The notes: generated by a model not told the origin, from the letters alone. A stretch of DNA of 64,000 nucleotides from an uncultured Lachnospiraceae bacterium (GCA_902788555.1 CADAKQ010000011.1:1-64000), one strand, 5' to 3'; shown: positions 43,400-52,792, counted from the stretch's first letter. Made by a program: numbers and translations.

Positions 43400-44818
43400 A
43401 TGTCAGAAGTAAAGAAACCGGTTAAGATTACCGAAACAATTTTGCGTGATGCTCATCAGTCACTTATAGCTACAAGAATGACAACAGAGCAGATGCTTCC
43501 AATCATAGATAAGATGGACGAGATAGGATACCACTCAGTAGAGTGCTGGGGTGGTGCAACCTTTGATGCCTGCCTTAGATTTTTAAAGGAGGATCCTTGG
43601 GTAAGACTTAGAAAGCTTAAGGATGGATTTAAAAAGACTAAGCTTCAGATGCTTTTCAGAGGTCAGAACATACTTGGTTACAGTCCGTATGCGGATGATG
43701 TGGTTGAATACTTTGTTCAAAAATCAATTGCAAACGGTATTGATATAATAAGAATATTTGACTGTTTAAATGATATCAGAAATCTTGAGACAGCTGTTAA
43801 GGCTGCCAATAAGGAGAAGGGACATGCACAGGTAGCACTTTCATATACCCTTGGTGATGCATACACCATGGATTACTGGAAGAATATGGCTAAGCAGATT
43901 GAAGAGATGGGTGCAGATTCAATTTGTATCAAGGATATGGCAGGTCTTCTTGTTCCTACCGAGGCAACAAAGCTTGTTACAGCTCTTAAGGAGGGAACAA
44001 AGCTTCCTATACAGCTTCATACACATTATACCTCAGGTGTAGCTTCAATGACCTATATGAAGGCTGTTGAGGCTGGTTGTGACATAATTGATACTGCTAT
44101 GTCACCACTCGCACTCGGAACATCACAGCCTGCTACAGAGGTTATGGTTAAGGCATTTGAGGGTACAGAGTTTGATTCAGGTTTAGACCAGACTAAACTT
44201 GCAGAAATTGCTGATTACTTCAGACCATTGCGTGAGCAGTGGTTAGAGTCAGGACTTTTAAGTCCAAAGGTAATGGGTGTAAATATTAAGACGCTTCTTT
44301 ACCAGGTACCCGGCGGTATGCTTTCAAATCTTGTATCACAGCTTAAGGAGATGCATGCTGAGGATAAATTTGACGAGGTTTTAGAGGAAGTACCTCGTGT
44401 CCGTAAGGACTTTGGTGAGCCACCTCTTGTTACACCTTCATCACAGATAGTCGGTACTCAGGCGGTTTTAAATGTTGTTACAGGACAAAGATATAAGATG
44501 ATGACTAAGGAATCCAAGGATTTACTTGTAGGAAAGTATGGTCAGACCGTTAAGCCTATGAATCCTGAGGTTCAAAAGATGGCTCTTGACAGTCTTGGAA
44601 TGAAGGAGCCGATTACCTACAGACCTGCTGATGATATCGAGCCACAGCTTGAAAAACTTGAAAAGGAAATGGCGCAGTACAAGAAGCAGGATGAGGATGT
44701 ACTTTCATATGCATTGTTCCCACAGGTTGCAACCGAGTTCTTCAAGTACAGAGAAGCTCAGGAAACCGGAATTGATGCATCACTTGCGAATACAGAGGAT
44801 AAGACATATCCGGTGTAA
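43400..44818 (+). CDS. oadA: Oxaloacetate decarboxylase alpha / pyruvate carboxylase subunit B-like carboxyltransferase
   Basis: This 472-residue carboxyltransferase belongs to the DRE-TIM family. TETILRDAHQSLIATRM (residues 11-27) has the metal-binding Asp. CIKDMAGLL holds the key lysine, and QLHTHYTSG holds the metal histidines. It lacks the C-terminal biotin domain of full OadA, so it must use the separate carrier encoded upstream. It can transfer CO2 between oxaloacetate/pyruvate and biotin. With the acyl-CoA carboxyltransferase in the same cluster, a combined transcarboxylation/decarboxylation scheme is plausible. The ATG at 43400 after AGGAGG is chosen over the in-frame ATG at 43385. 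Confidence 0.92.
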   Translation: MSEVKKPVKITETILRDAHQSLIATRMTTEQMLPIIDKMDEIGYHSVECWGGATFDACLRFLKEDPWVRLRKLKDGFKKTKLQMLFRGQNILGYSPYADDVVEYFVQKSIANGIDIIRIFDCLNDIRNLETAVKAANKEKGHAQVALSYTLGDAYTMDYWKNMAKQIEEMGADSICIKDMAGLLVPTEATKLVTALKEGTKLPIQLHTHYTSGVASMTYMKAVEAGCDIIDTAMSPLALGTSQPATEVMVKAFEGTEFDSGLDQTKLAEIADYFRPLREQWLESGLLSPKVMGVNIKTLLYQVPGGMLSNLVSQLKEMHAEDKFDEVLEEVPRVRKDFGEPPLVTPSSQIVGTQAVLNVVTGQRYKMMTKESKDLLVGKYGQTVKPMNPEVQKMALDSLGMKEPITYRPADDIEPQLEKLEKEMAQYKKQDEDVLSYALFPQVATEFFKYREAQETGIDASLANTEDKTYPV

Positions 44819-44857
44819 TATATTAGAATATGGAAGCTATATGGAGGCATCCTAAAC

Positions 44858-44922
44858 AAAGAAGACGGTTTCACAACACGCAAATTGTGCGAATCATTGT
44901 GGTAACCGTCTTCTTTATTTTT
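44858..44922 (+). terminator. Terminator of the sodium-pump operon
   Basis: AAAGAAGACGGTT (44858-44870) pairs with AACCGTCTTCTTT (44904-44916), with inner CACAA/TTGTG and CGCA/TGCG pairs. A TATTTTT tract follows. Confidence 0.9.
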
Positions 44923-45025
44923 AGATGCCATGATATATGCTGAAATATTTTATAGCGTATAATTGAAATATATGTTAATATTTATATATTGATTTTGTTT
45001 AACCCTTTATATATGAGGTGGGATT

Positions 45026-45550
45026 ATGTTTAAAAACAAGAAAGCTATAGTTGCTGTTATATTATATATTATTCTTGCGATTTGGATAATGTATGGTTTT
45101 TTAAGTGCGATAGGTGTAAATATATTTGCACGAGATTTAATGGTGGATGAAGTAAATGTAGATGGTTCAGATTTTTCACCGTTAATTAATCTGGGCATAT
45201 TTGCACTTGGCGGAGTGGTCAGCTTTTTTGCTATTATCGGAGTGTATTTTTTTTCGGCTTTTGGATCTCTCATACTTGTTTTAATTTGCAGATTAGGATT
45301 ATTGAAGAAAGAAAATACACAGGGAAAGGACATAAGGAGAGTTATGACAGTCGTATGTATAGTGGCTGTTGTTGCTTATGTTCTGACATGTATTTTGGCG
45401 AGGCTTGTTTCCTTGTTTGTGTTCTTTGCCTTTGCCTGGCTGCCTTTCCTGTATTTTCTTATCGTGTATCTTCCTTTGAAGGATAATAATATTGCTATAG
45501 TTGAGTTTATTGAACCGGATAATAAGTTTAAAAATAATAATGATATTTAA
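45026..45550 (+). CDS. Polytopic membrane protein of unknown function
   Basis: This 174-residue protein has about four transmembrane helices (about 8-28, 50-90 as one or two, 107-127 and 130-150) and a polar C-terminal tail. GAGGTGGG lies before the ATG. No family is recognised and there are no conserved charged motifs in the helices. It sits alone between the sodium-pump terminator and the repeat array of the ATPase gene. Confidence 0.65.
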   Translation: MFKNKKAIVAVILYIILAIWIMYGFLSAIGVNIFARDLMVDEVNVDGSDFSPLINLGIFALGGVVSFFAIIGVYFFSAFGSLILVLICRLGLLKKENTQGKDIRRVMTVVCIVAVVAYVLTCILARLVSLFVFFAFAWLPFLYFLIVYLPLKDNNIAIVEFIEPDNKFKNNNDI

Positions 45551-45551
45551 C

Positions 45552-45638
45552 AAAAGTTATAAAAGGTTATAAAATATTTTAAAAGTTATAAAAAGTTATA
45601 AAAATATTTAAAAGTTATAAAAAGTTATAAAACAAATA
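45552..45638. repeat. Three 29-bp direct repeats, each with paired GTTATAA boxes
   Basis: Three consecutive 29-bp units start at 45552, 45581 and 45610. Each begins AAAAGTTATAAAA and contains two GTTATAA boxes 10 bases apart. The boxes are at 45556, 45566, 45585, 45595, 45614 and 45624, a strict 10-19-10-19-10 rhythm. There is no spacer variation. The array ends 45 bases before the ATPase gene, so it most likely serves as a protein-binding array or an iteron-like element. Confidence 0.85.
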
Positions 45639-45683
45639 CAGAGTAAAAACTTATTATATTATGATTATATATGGAGGATTATT

Positions 45684-46736
45684 ATGAAGAAAAATCCATT
45701 CACATTATCATTTGGTAAAGAACCGACTCAATTTATATCACGTTTAGCACAGACAAATGAGATAATCGAGAATTTCACAGACGAATCACCTGTTAATCAG
45801 ATATGTATGCTTACAGGTATAAGAGGTTCAGGTAAAACTGTTATGCTTACAAGTTTGGCAAAGGAGTTTAAAAAGTATGATGATTGGGTTGTTGTTGAAC
45901 TTAATCCCATGAAAGATATGCTTTTATCACTTGCGGCAAAATTATACAGTATAAAAGAATTGAGTTCCATTTTTATTAAAGCTAAACTAAATCTCACAGT
46001 GTTTGGTATTGGGGTTTCTATTGATAATTCATTACCTATTTCAGACATAGAAACGGCACTTGATAAAATGCTTGAAGAATTAGGAAAGCATAATAAAAAA
46101 CTTTTGATTTTAGTTGACGAGATTGTAAATAATGAATATGTAAGAATCTTTTCAAGCACATTTCAGATTTTTTTACGTCAAAATTATCCCATATTTTTAA
46201 TAATGACAGGATTATATGGGAATATTTATGATTTACAAAATGAATCGTCACTTACATTTTTGTATAGAGCGCCTAAAGTAATGCTTGAGCCGTTAAATAT
46301 TAATGCAATAGCCAAGATGTATAATCAAACATTGGGAATATCCTTTGAAAAATCTATGAAGATGGCTGTATTGACCAAGGGATATCCTTTTGCGTTTCAG
46401 GTGCTCGGATATCTATGCTGGAATAGTGAAAATAAAGATGATTTAAATGACATAATGCCAAAATATGACCAATATCTTGAAGAATATGTTTATGAAAAAA
46501 TATGGTCGGAGCTCTCGGAAACTGATAGAAGAGTTGTGGGAGAATTATCACAAAAAGATGAAGTTAAAATTAAAGAAATTAGAGATGAATTAAATATGAA
46601 TTCAAGTGAAATGTCTGTGTATAAGAGCAGATTGTTAAAGAAAGGAATTATTTCATCTACAAAATACGGATATATTTCATTGACCTTGCCGAGATTCGCT
46701 GAAATCGTTCAAAATTGGATGATGGGAGAAGAATAA
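45684..46736 (+). CDS. AAA-type ATPase with C-terminal winged-helix-like domain
   Basis: This 350-residue cytoplasmic protein has Walker A GIRGSGKT (45-52) and Walker B LLILVDEI (about 141-148). A sensor-like segment (IFLIMTGLYGN) and a C-terminal region (about 275-345) follow, with EIRDELNMNSSEMSVYKSRLLKKGIIS and a basic beta wing, typical of a winged helix. It resembles the STAND-like ATPase family often called archaeal ATPase domain, found in accessory regions of Firmicutes. The function is unknown. The DNA-binding-like tail and the upstream repeats suggest it may bind its own control region. Its end overlaps the next gene's ribosome site. Confidence 0.78.
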   Translation: MKKNPFTLSFGKEPTQFISRLAQTNEIIENFTDESPVNQICMLTGIRGSGKTVMLTSLAKEFKKYDDWVVVELNPMKDMLLSLAAKLYSIKELSSIFIKAKLNLTVFGIGVSIDNSLPISDIETALDKMLEELGKHNKKLLILVDEIVNNEYVRIFSSTFQIFLRQNYPIFLIMTGLYGNIYDLQNESSLTFLYRAPKVMLEPLNINAIAKMYNQTLGISFEKSMKMAVLTKGYPFAFQVLGYLCWNSENKDDLNDIMPKYDQYLEEYVYEKIWSELSETDRRVVGELSQKDEVKIKEIRDELNMNSSEMSVYKSRLLKKGIISSTKYGYISLTLPRFAEIVQNWMMGEE

Positions 46737-46738
46737 AA

Positions 46739-48088
46739 TTGAATGAAAATTATTATGACGCAATAATAATCGGCTGTGGTGCTGCCGGTATGATGGCGGG
46801 CATAACACTTGCCGAAAGAGGTAAAAAAATAATTATATTGGAAAAAAATGAGAAGCCCGGCAAGAAGCTTTTTATCACCGGTAAGGGCAGATGTAATCTG
46901 ACGAATAACTGTGAGAAGGACGAGCTTTTCAAGAATGTTGTGTCTAATTCCAAGTTTATGTACAGTGCATTTAATAACTTTGATTCTACTGATACAATTG
47001 ATTTTTTTGAAAATGAGCTTGGACTTAAAACAAAGACTGAACGTGGTAACAGGGCTTTTCCTGTGTCCGACCATTCATCAGATGTGATAAGTGCGTTGTA
47101 TAACAGATTGAAAAAGCTTGGTGTAGAGATTAAGTTTAATTCATGCGTTACAAGAATTAATTATAAATATTATGCAGAACAGGATTGTGCGAAAGATGAA
47201 GAAAATTATGATTCGCAGGAAGAAAATAAATATTCAAAAAGAAAAAACGATAAGGACAAAATAAAATATCAGATAACCGGAGTAGAATATACAGACGAAA
47301 AAGGCAGTAAAGAAGTTCTTAATTCCGATACAGTGATTGTGGCTACAGGAGGTCTTTCATATCCACGTACCGGTTCAACCGGAGACGGCTTAAGATGGGC
47401 TAAGGAGCTTGATTTGAAAGTAACAGAACCTGTTCCTGCCTTAGTTCCTCTTGTTGTTAAGGAAGAGGATATCTGCAGGGAGTTAATGGGACTTTCACTT
47501 AAGAATGTAAAGGCTTCTTTTACAGCACTTAAAAACGATAAAAGAAAAGAAATCTATTCGGATTTCGGTGAGATGCTTTTTACGCATTTTGGCGTAAGCG
47601 GACCTATTATTCTTAGTGCCTCATCATATCTTACAAAATATTATGATAAGGAGCTGGAATTAAATATTGATTTAAAGCCGGCTTTAAGCAGGGAACAGCT
47701 TGATGCAAGGCTGATTAGAGATTTTGAGGAGAATAATAACAGGCAGTTTCAAAATGCTCTTGATAAGCTTTTGCCTAAGAGCCTGATACCTGTTATAATA
47801 AGGCTTACAGAGATTGATGAGCATAAAAAGGTTAATTCAATTAGTAAGACAGAGAGGTTAAGACTGCTTGATACATTGAAGAACTTTAAGCTTACAATTA
47901 CAGGCTCAAGGGGCTTTGATGAAGCAATTATCACCCAGGGCGGGGTAAGTGCTAAAGAAATTAATCCCAAAACCATGGAATGCAAGAAGGTAAAAGGTTT
48001 ACGTTTTATCGGTGAGGTAATTGATGTGGATGCTCTTACCGGAGGCTTTAATCTTCAGATAGCGTGGAGTACGGCAAGAATGGTTTAA
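46739..48088 (+). CDS. HI0933-family NAD(P)/FAD-dependent oxidoreductase
   Basis: This 449-residue flavoprotein has the FAD-binding IIGCGAAGMMAGITLAERGKKIIILEKN near its start, GKKLFITGKGRCNLTN, VATGGLSYPRTGSTGDG, and the C-terminal TQGGVSAKEINPKTMECKKVKGLRFIGEVIDVD...GGFNLQIAWSTAR. These define the HI0933/YhiN family, whose substrate is unknown. A Lys/Glu/Asp-rich insertion of about 30 residues lies near 150-180. The frame opens at 46715. I chose the TTG at 46739 because GGGAGAAG lies 8 bases upstream. The gene commonly precedes cmk and ispH-rpsA in Clostridia, as here. Confidence 0.87.
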   Translation: MNENYYDAIIIGCGAAGMMAGITLAERGKKIIILEKNEKPGKKLFITGKGRCNLTNNCEKDELFKNVVSNSKFMYSAFNNFDSTDTIDFFENELGLKTKTERGNRAFPVSDHSSDVISALYNRLKKLGVEIKFNSCVTRINYKYYAEQDCAKDEENYDSQEENKYSKRKNDKDKIKYQITGVEYTDEKGSKEVLNSDTVIVATGGLSYPRTGSTGDGLRWAKELDLKVTEPVPALVPLVVKEEDICRELMGLSLKNVKASFTALKNDKRKEIYSDFGEMLFTHFGVSGPIILSASSYLTKYYDKELELNIDLKPALSREQLDARLIRDFEENNNRQFQNALDKLLPKSLIPVIIRLTEIDEHKKVNSISKTERLRLLDTLKNFKLTITGSRGFDEAIITQGGVSAKEINPKTMECKKVKGLRFIGEVIDVDALTGGFNLQIAWSTARMV

Positions 48089-48144
48089 TGAACATGTTGC
48101 GTGAACCTTGGCACATTGATTAAATAAACAGGAGGAACTAAAAG

Positions 48145-48792
48145 ATGAATATAGCAATTGACGGACCTGCCGGAGCAGGAAAAAGCACTATAGCTAAGCT
48201 TGTCGCAGATAAGAAGGGATTTATATATGTTGATACGGGAGCTATGTATCGCTCCATAGCTTTGTATATTATTGAAAATAATGTGGATTCTGATAATGAT
48301 GATGCTGTAAAAACAGCATGTGATAATATTGATATAAAGATAAAATATGTTGATAAGGTTCAACATATATATCTTAATGATGAAGATGTAAGTACAGCCA
48401 TAAGACGTGAAGAGGTCGGAAATATGGCTTCTAAGGTTGCTACAAAAAAGGTTGTAAGGGATAAGCTGCTTAATCTTCAAAGAGAATTGGCTGCTTCAAA
48501 CGATGTTATTATGGATGGAAGGGATATCGGAACATTTGTGCTTCCGAATGCTGAGTTAAAAATATATCTTACCGCATCTGTATATACCAGAGCAAAAAGA
48601 AGATATGACCAGCTTATTGAAAAGGGTGAAGAGCCTAATCTTGAAAAGATTGAAGAGGATATAGAAAAAAGAGACTATCAGGATATGCATAGGGATATAG
48701 CACCACTAAAACAGGCTGATGATGCTGTATTACTTGATTCATCCGATATGAGTATAGAGGAAGTTGTTGATAAAATTATTTCATTAATATAG
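48145..48792 (+). CDS. cmk: Cytidylate kinase
   Basis: This 215-residue P-loop kinase phosphorylates CMP and dCMP. GPAGAGKST (residues 7-15) binds ATP, DTGAMYRSIALY is the substrate-binding region, and GRDIGTFVLPNAELKIYLTAS and DQLIEKGEEPNLEKIEEDIEKRD follow the family pattern. AGGAGG precedes the start. The cmk, ispH-rpsA order is conserved in many Clostridia. Confidence 0.96.
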   Translation: MNIAIDGPAGAGKSTIAKLVADKKGFIYVDTGAMYRSIALYIIENNVDSDNDDAVKTACDNIDIKIKYVDKVQHIYLNDEDVSTAIRREEVGNMASKVATKKVVRDKLLNLQRELAASNDVIMDGRDIGTFVLPNAELKIYLTASVYTRAKRRYDQLIEKGEEPNLEKIEEDIEKRDYQDMHRDIAPLKQADDAVLLDSSDMSIEEVVDKIISLI

Positions 48793-48849
48793 TGTTATAT
48801 TAATTATATATTTTATATAAGTATTTTAGAAGGAAAGATAATTTAAAAA

Positions 48850-50850
48850 ATGAGAGAAGTTATTGTTGCAAAATCGGCAGGCTTTTGTTTTGGAGTAAAA
48901 CGAGCTGTAGATACTGTATATGAACAGGTTTATAATAGTGATAAAAGTACAAAGGTTTACACCTATGGTCCGATTATACATAACGAAGAGGTTGTAAATG
49001 ATCTTGCTTCAAAGGGTGTAACTATAATAGAGGATGAAAAAGCACTTGATAAGCTTGCCCAAAACAAAGCTGACAATATAAAATACAAGATTGTCATCCG
49101 CTCACACGGTGTCGGACGAAATGTCTACGATAAGATTAAAGATGCCGGATTTGAACTTATTGATGCCACATGTCCCTTTGTAAAAAAAATTCATAATATT
49201 GTTGATGAAGAAAGTAATAAGGGAAAAACTATAATAATAACAGGGGATAAAAAACATCCTGAGGTACAGGGAATAATCGGTTGGTGTAACAATGAACCTG
49301 TTATAATTGAATCTGTTAATAATGTGTCACAATATGCCGATAAACTACATGGTGAGATGGTTTTAGTATCTCAAACGACATTTAATAACAGAAAATTTAA
49401 AGAATTAGTTGAATTTTTTGAAAAAAAAGATTATAATATTCGTGTTTATAGTACCATATGTAACGCAACAGGTGAGAGACAGGCAGATGCTGAAAAGCTA
49501 GCATCAAAAGTTGACACTATGATTGTTATAGGTGGTAAAAACAGTTCAAACACACAAAAGCTTTATGAGATAAGCAAAAAACAATGCAAGAATACTTACT
49601 ATATTCAGACACTCGTTGACTTGGATTTAACTGTTATTGAATCCGCTAAGAGGGTAGGTATTACGGCTGGGGCATCTACCCCAAATAATATTATTAAGGA
49701 GGTTCATGACAGTATGTCGGAATTAAGTTTTGAAGAGTTATTAAAGCAGTCAGAAGAAAATGAAAACAAAATAAGAACAGGCAGTGTTGTTGAGGGTAAG
49801 ATTATAGGTGTAAAGCCTGATGAGATTATCGTTGATATTCAGTATAAGTCAGATGGTATTATAACCAGAAGTGAATATTCAAACACTCCAAATCTTGATT
49901 TAACAACAGTTGTTAATGTAGGAGATCCTATAACAGTTAAGGTTATTAAGACAAATGACGGTGAGGGTCAGGTTTTACTTTCCTACAAGAGAGTTGCCGC
50001 AGAAAAGTCATATGAAAAGCTTGAGGAAGCTTTCAATAACGAAGAGGTTGTTAAAGGAACTGTCACAGAGGTTCGCGAGGGCGGATTAAGTGTAAGCGTT
50101 GATGAGTGCAAGGTATTTATCCCGGCAAGCCTTGTTTCTGATACTTATGAGAAGAATCTTGATAAGTTCATGGGAACTGAGATTGAATTTGTTATTACAG
50201 AGTTTAATCCTCGTAAGAGAAGAGTTATCGGAAATAGAAAGAAGCTTGTTGCAGCAGCTAAGGCAGAAGCATCAAAGAAGCTTTTTGAGTCTATAAATGT
50301 TGGAGATGTTGTTGAAGGTACTGTTAAGAATGTTACACAGTTTGGTGCATTTGTTGATTTAGGCGGTGCTGACGGCTTACTTCATATTTCAGAGATGTCT
50401 TGGGGAAGAATTGATGATCCTAAGAGTGTAGTAAAGGTTGGAGAAAAGGTTAAGACCTTTATAAAAGAGATAAATGGAGACAAGATTGCTTTAAGTCTTA
50501 AGTTTGACGATACAAATCCATGGCTTAATGCAAGTGAGAAGTATGCAATCGGAACAGTTGTTACAGGTAAAATTGCACGTATGACAGCCTTTGGTGCATT
50601 TGTTGAGCTTGAACAGGGAGTAGATGCTTTACTTCATGTATCACAGATTTCAAATGAACATGTTGAAAAGCCTGAGGATGTATTTAAGATTGGTCAGGAA
50701 ATTACAGCTAAGGTTGTTGATTTTAAGGAGGCTGATAAAAAAATCAGTCTTAGTATTAAAGCATTAAACAATGATTCAGCAGAAGAAGAAAAAGAGGATG
50801 CTGCTGAGGAAGTAGCCAATAACGTTGAAACAGCTTCTGATGCAGAATAA
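48850..50850 (+). CDS. ispH: IspH-ribosomal protein S1 fusion
   Basis: In this 666-residue bifunctional protein, residues about 1-285 are 4-hydroxy-3-methylbut-2-enyl diphosphate reductase, the last step of the MEP isoprenoid pathway. AKSAGFCFGVKRA (Cys13), DATCPFVKK and TICNATGERQ carry the three 4Fe-4S cysteines, and TAGASTP is the substrate site. Residues about 300-640 hold four S1 RNA-binding repeats like ribosomal protein S1, for example VEGTVKNVTQFGAFVDLGG. The C-terminus is acidic. The fusion is a known trait of Clostridia. The start has AGAAGGA about 13 bases upstream, a rather long gap. Confidence 0.95.
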   Translation: MREVIVAKSAGFCFGVKRAVDTVYEQVYNSDKSTKVYTYGPIIHNEEVVNDLASKGVTIIEDEKALDKLAQNKADNIKYKIVIRSHGVGRNVYDKIKDAGFELIDATCPFVKKIHNIVDEESNKGKTIIITGDKKHPEVQGIIGWCNNEPVIIESVNNVSQYADKLHGEMVLVSQTTFNNRKFKELVEFFEKKDYNIRVYSTICNATGERQADAEKLASKVDTMIVIGGKNSSNTQKLYEISKKQCKNTYYIQTLVDLDLTVIESAKRVGITAGASTPNNIIKEVHDSMSELSFEELLKQSEENENKIRTGSVVEGKIIGVKPDEIIVDIQYKSDGIITRSEYSNTPNLDLTTVVNVGDPITVKVIKTNDGEGQVLLSYKRVAAEKSYEKLEEAFNNEEVVKGTVTEVREGGLSVSVDECKVFIPASLVSDTYEKNLDKFMGTEIEFVITEFNPRKRRVIGNRKKLVAAAKAEASKKLFESINVGDVVEGTVKNVTQFGAFVDLGGADGLLHISEMSWGRIDDPKSVVKVGEKVKTFIKEINGDKIALSLKFDDTNPWLNASEKYAIGTVVTGKIARMTAFGAFVELEQGVDALLHVSQISNEHVEKPEDVFKIGQEITAKVVDFKEADKKISLSIKALNNDSAEEEKEDAAEEVANNVETASDAE

Positions 50851-50887
50851 TTGATTATTAAATTTAATCATTGAGGTGTTTATTTAT

Positions 50888-51682
50888 ATGGGTTATGAAT
50901 ATGAAGAGTTTAAAAAAGATGTTTATAAATTAACAAACATCAATCTCGATTTGTATAAGGAACGCCAGATGAAAAGAAGAATTGAGTCACTTATTTCCCG
51001 AAAAGGGTTTAAAGGCTTTGAGGATTTTTACAAAGGTATGAAGCAGGATGTTGAGCTGCTTCATACCTTTGTTACATACTTAACTATCAATGTTTCTCAG
51101 TTTTATCGTAATCCGGCACAATGGGAAAACTTCGATAAGGAGATTGTTCCTTATCTTATACAAAATTCTGAGGATAAGAAAATTTCTATATGGAGTGCAG
51201 CATGTTCAACCGGAGACGAACCTTATACCATTGCAATGATTCTTGCAAAACATCTGCCTCTTACCAACATTAGTATAACAGCAACCGATATTGATGACGA
51301 GGTTTTAAAATTTGCAAAAGAAGGTATATATTCCGAAAGAAGTCTTGTTGATTTACCAAAGGAGTATTTAGACAAACATTTTGCTAAGATTTCTGATGGA
51401 CAGTACAAGATTTCCGATGATATTAAGCACTGTATAACTTTTAAAAAACATAATCTTCTTGAGGATAGATATTTTACAAATATGGACATGATTGTTTGCA
51501 GAAATGTTGTAATCTATTTTACTGATGAAGCTAAGGATGAGGTTTATAAGAAGTTTAATCAATCTCTTAAAAAGGATGGAATTTTATTTATCGGAAGTAC
51601 CGAGCAGATATTGAAATCAAAAGAAGTAGGATTTGATATATTGAAAACATTTTTCTATAAAAAGATACCGTTTACAGTTTGA
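50888..51682 (+). CDS. cheR: CheR-type protein-glutamate methyltransferase
   Basis: This 264-residue enzyme has an N-terminal CheR helical domain (about 1-75, YKERQMKRRIESLISRKGF) and a SAM-dependent catalytic domain with IWSAACSTGDEPYTIAM, ITATDIDDEVLKFAKEGIY and MDMIVCRNVVIYF. CheR methylates glutamates of chemoreceptors with S-adenosylmethionine. No other chemotaxis genes are in the window. The ATG at 50888 is chosen; the frame's earlier GTG at 50876 is itself part of the GAGGTG ribosome site. Confidence 0.92.
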   Translation: MGYEYEEFKKDVYKLTNINLDLYKERQMKRRIESLISRKGFKGFEDFYKGMKQDVELLHTFVTYLTINVSQFYRNPAQWENFDKEIVPYLIQNSEDKKISIWSAACSTGDEPYTIAMILAKHLPLTNISITATDIDDEVLKFAKEGIYSERSLVDLPKEYLDKHFAKISDGQYKISDDIKHCITFKKHNLLEDRYFTNMDMIVCRNVVIYFTDEAKDEVYKKFNQSLKKDGILFIGSTEQILKSKEVGFDILKTFFYKKIPFTV

Positions 51683-51705
51683 TTATAAAAAAATTGATAT
51701 TTTGC

Positions 51706-51734
51706 TTGATTTATTGAATTTATTATGTTATAGT
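51706..51734 (+). promoter_or_regulatory. rplS promoter
   Basis: TTGATT (51706-51711), a 17-base spacer and TATAGT (51729-51734) give a leader of about 70 bases before rplS. Confidence 0.65.
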
Positions 51735-51740
51735 ATCATA

Positions 51741-51805
51741 GTTGTGAAAATCGGATGGTCCTCTGTGCAGTGCGTGCATAAGAACGTCTAAATTATTGAG
51801 GAGGT
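51741..51805 (+). promoter_or_regulatory. Possible L19 leader in the rplS 5' UTR
   Basis: The leader is comparatively GC-rich for an intergenic region here and has the potential pairing TGTGCA/TGCATA (51767-51783 region). It lies where Firmicutes carry an autoregulatory L19 leader. I cannot confirm the consensus fold by eye. Confidence 0.3.
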
Positions 51806-51811
51806 CACACA

Positions 51812-52162
51812 ATGAACGCAAATGAAATTATTAAGAGCATCGAGGATGCACAGATTAAGGAAGTTACTGATTTCAATGTTGGTGATACCATAAAGGTTTA
51901 TGCCAAGATTAAAGAGGGTAACAGAGAAAGAGTTCAGGCTTTTGAAGGAACAGTTCTTAAGAGACAGGGCGGAAGCTGTAGAGAAACATTTACAGTAAGA
52001 AAAAATTCTAATGGTGTAGGTGTTGAGAAGACCTGGCCACTTCATTCTCCGACAATCGAAAAGATTGAGGTTATCAGAAGAGGTAAGGTTAGAAGAGCTA
52101 AGCTTAATTACTTACGTGATAGAGTTGGTAAGAAAGCAAAGGTTAAGGAGCTTGTAAAATAG
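51812..52162 (+). CDS. rplS: 50S ribosomal protein L19
   Basis: This 116-residue ribosomal protein sits at the 30S-50S interface. [78 protein letters not shown] is the canonical sequence. A strong GAGGAGGT ribosome site precedes it. It heads the conserved rplS-lepB-rbgA-rnhB order also known in Bacillus. Confidence 0.98.
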   Translation: MNANEIIKSIEDAQIKEVTDFNVGDTIKVYAKIKEGNRERVQAFEGTVLKRQGGSCRETFTVRKNSNGVGVEKTWPLHSPTIEKIEVIRRGKVRRAKLNYLRDRVGKKAKVKELVK

Positions 52163-52176
52163 TATTTGCAAATTAT

Positions 52177-52209
52177 AATGGCTGGAGCTGATAACTCCAG
52201 TCATTTTTA
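52177..52209 (+). terminator. Terminator after rplS
   Basis: ATGGCTGGAG pairs with CTCCAGTCAT (one mismatch) around CTGATAA, followed by TTTTTAA. It may attenuate rather than fully stop transcription into lepB. Confidence 0.8.
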
Positions 52210-52241
52210 AATCATTGAGTAGCCGATAGGATGATGATTTT

Positions 52242-52787
52242 ATGAAGAATTTTAAGCCGAAAAAAATTTTAAGGAGTTTTCTCAACTGGATTATTCTTAT
52301 TTTTATAGCTGCCGTTACAGGATATGCTTTTGTAACATTTTGCTTTCAAACTGTTTTAGTGATTGGTCCTTCCATGAGTCCTACCTTAAAAGACGGTCAG
52401 ACGGTTATTGTAAATAAGCTTGATTATAAAATTCATGATATAAAAAGATATGATATAGTCGTATATTCCAAGGTTGATTCTGATTCTTATTTTGATATAA
52501 AGAGAGTTGTTGGTATGCCGACGGAAACTGTTCGCATAACCAATGGTAAAATCTATATCAATGATGAAGCTGTTAAGGATAGTCCGATAAACGGAAGTAT
52601 TATAAATCCGGGTATAGCCGCAAACGATATAACTCTTGGGAAAAATGAATATTTTGTTCTTGGTGACAATGTAAACAACAGTGAGGATTCAAGATTTACC
52701 AATGTGGGAATTATCAGCAGGACAGAGATAAAGGGTAAGGTAATATATATTTATAAGCCGGATGATGAAAAAGGAAAGGTTAAATAA
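52242..52787 (+). CDS. lepB: Signal peptidase I, first copy
   Basis: This 181-residue membrane protease removes signal peptides from exported proteins. It has one N-terminal helix (about 15-35), GPSMSPTL with the catalytic Ser44, YFDIKRVVGMP with the general base Lys87, and the box E motif VLGDNVNNSEDSR. The compact size is typical of Gram-positive type I signal peptidases. A second, longer copy lies two genes downstream. Confidence 0.95.
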   Translation: MKNFKPKKILRSFLNWIILIFIAAVTGYAFVTFCFQTVLVIGPSMSPTLKDGQTVIVNKLDYKIHDIKRYDIVVYSKVDSDSYFDIKRVVGMPTETVRITNGKIYINDEAVKDSPINGSIINPGIAANDITLGKNEYFVLGDNVNNSEDSRFTNVGIISRTEIKGKVIYIYKPDDEKGKVK

Positions 52788-52792
52788 TTTTA

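Noticed and set aside
45552-45638. Possible CRISPR array (29-bp period)
   Set aside because: The repeats are directly contiguous without unique spacers, are AT-rich, and no cas genes are present.
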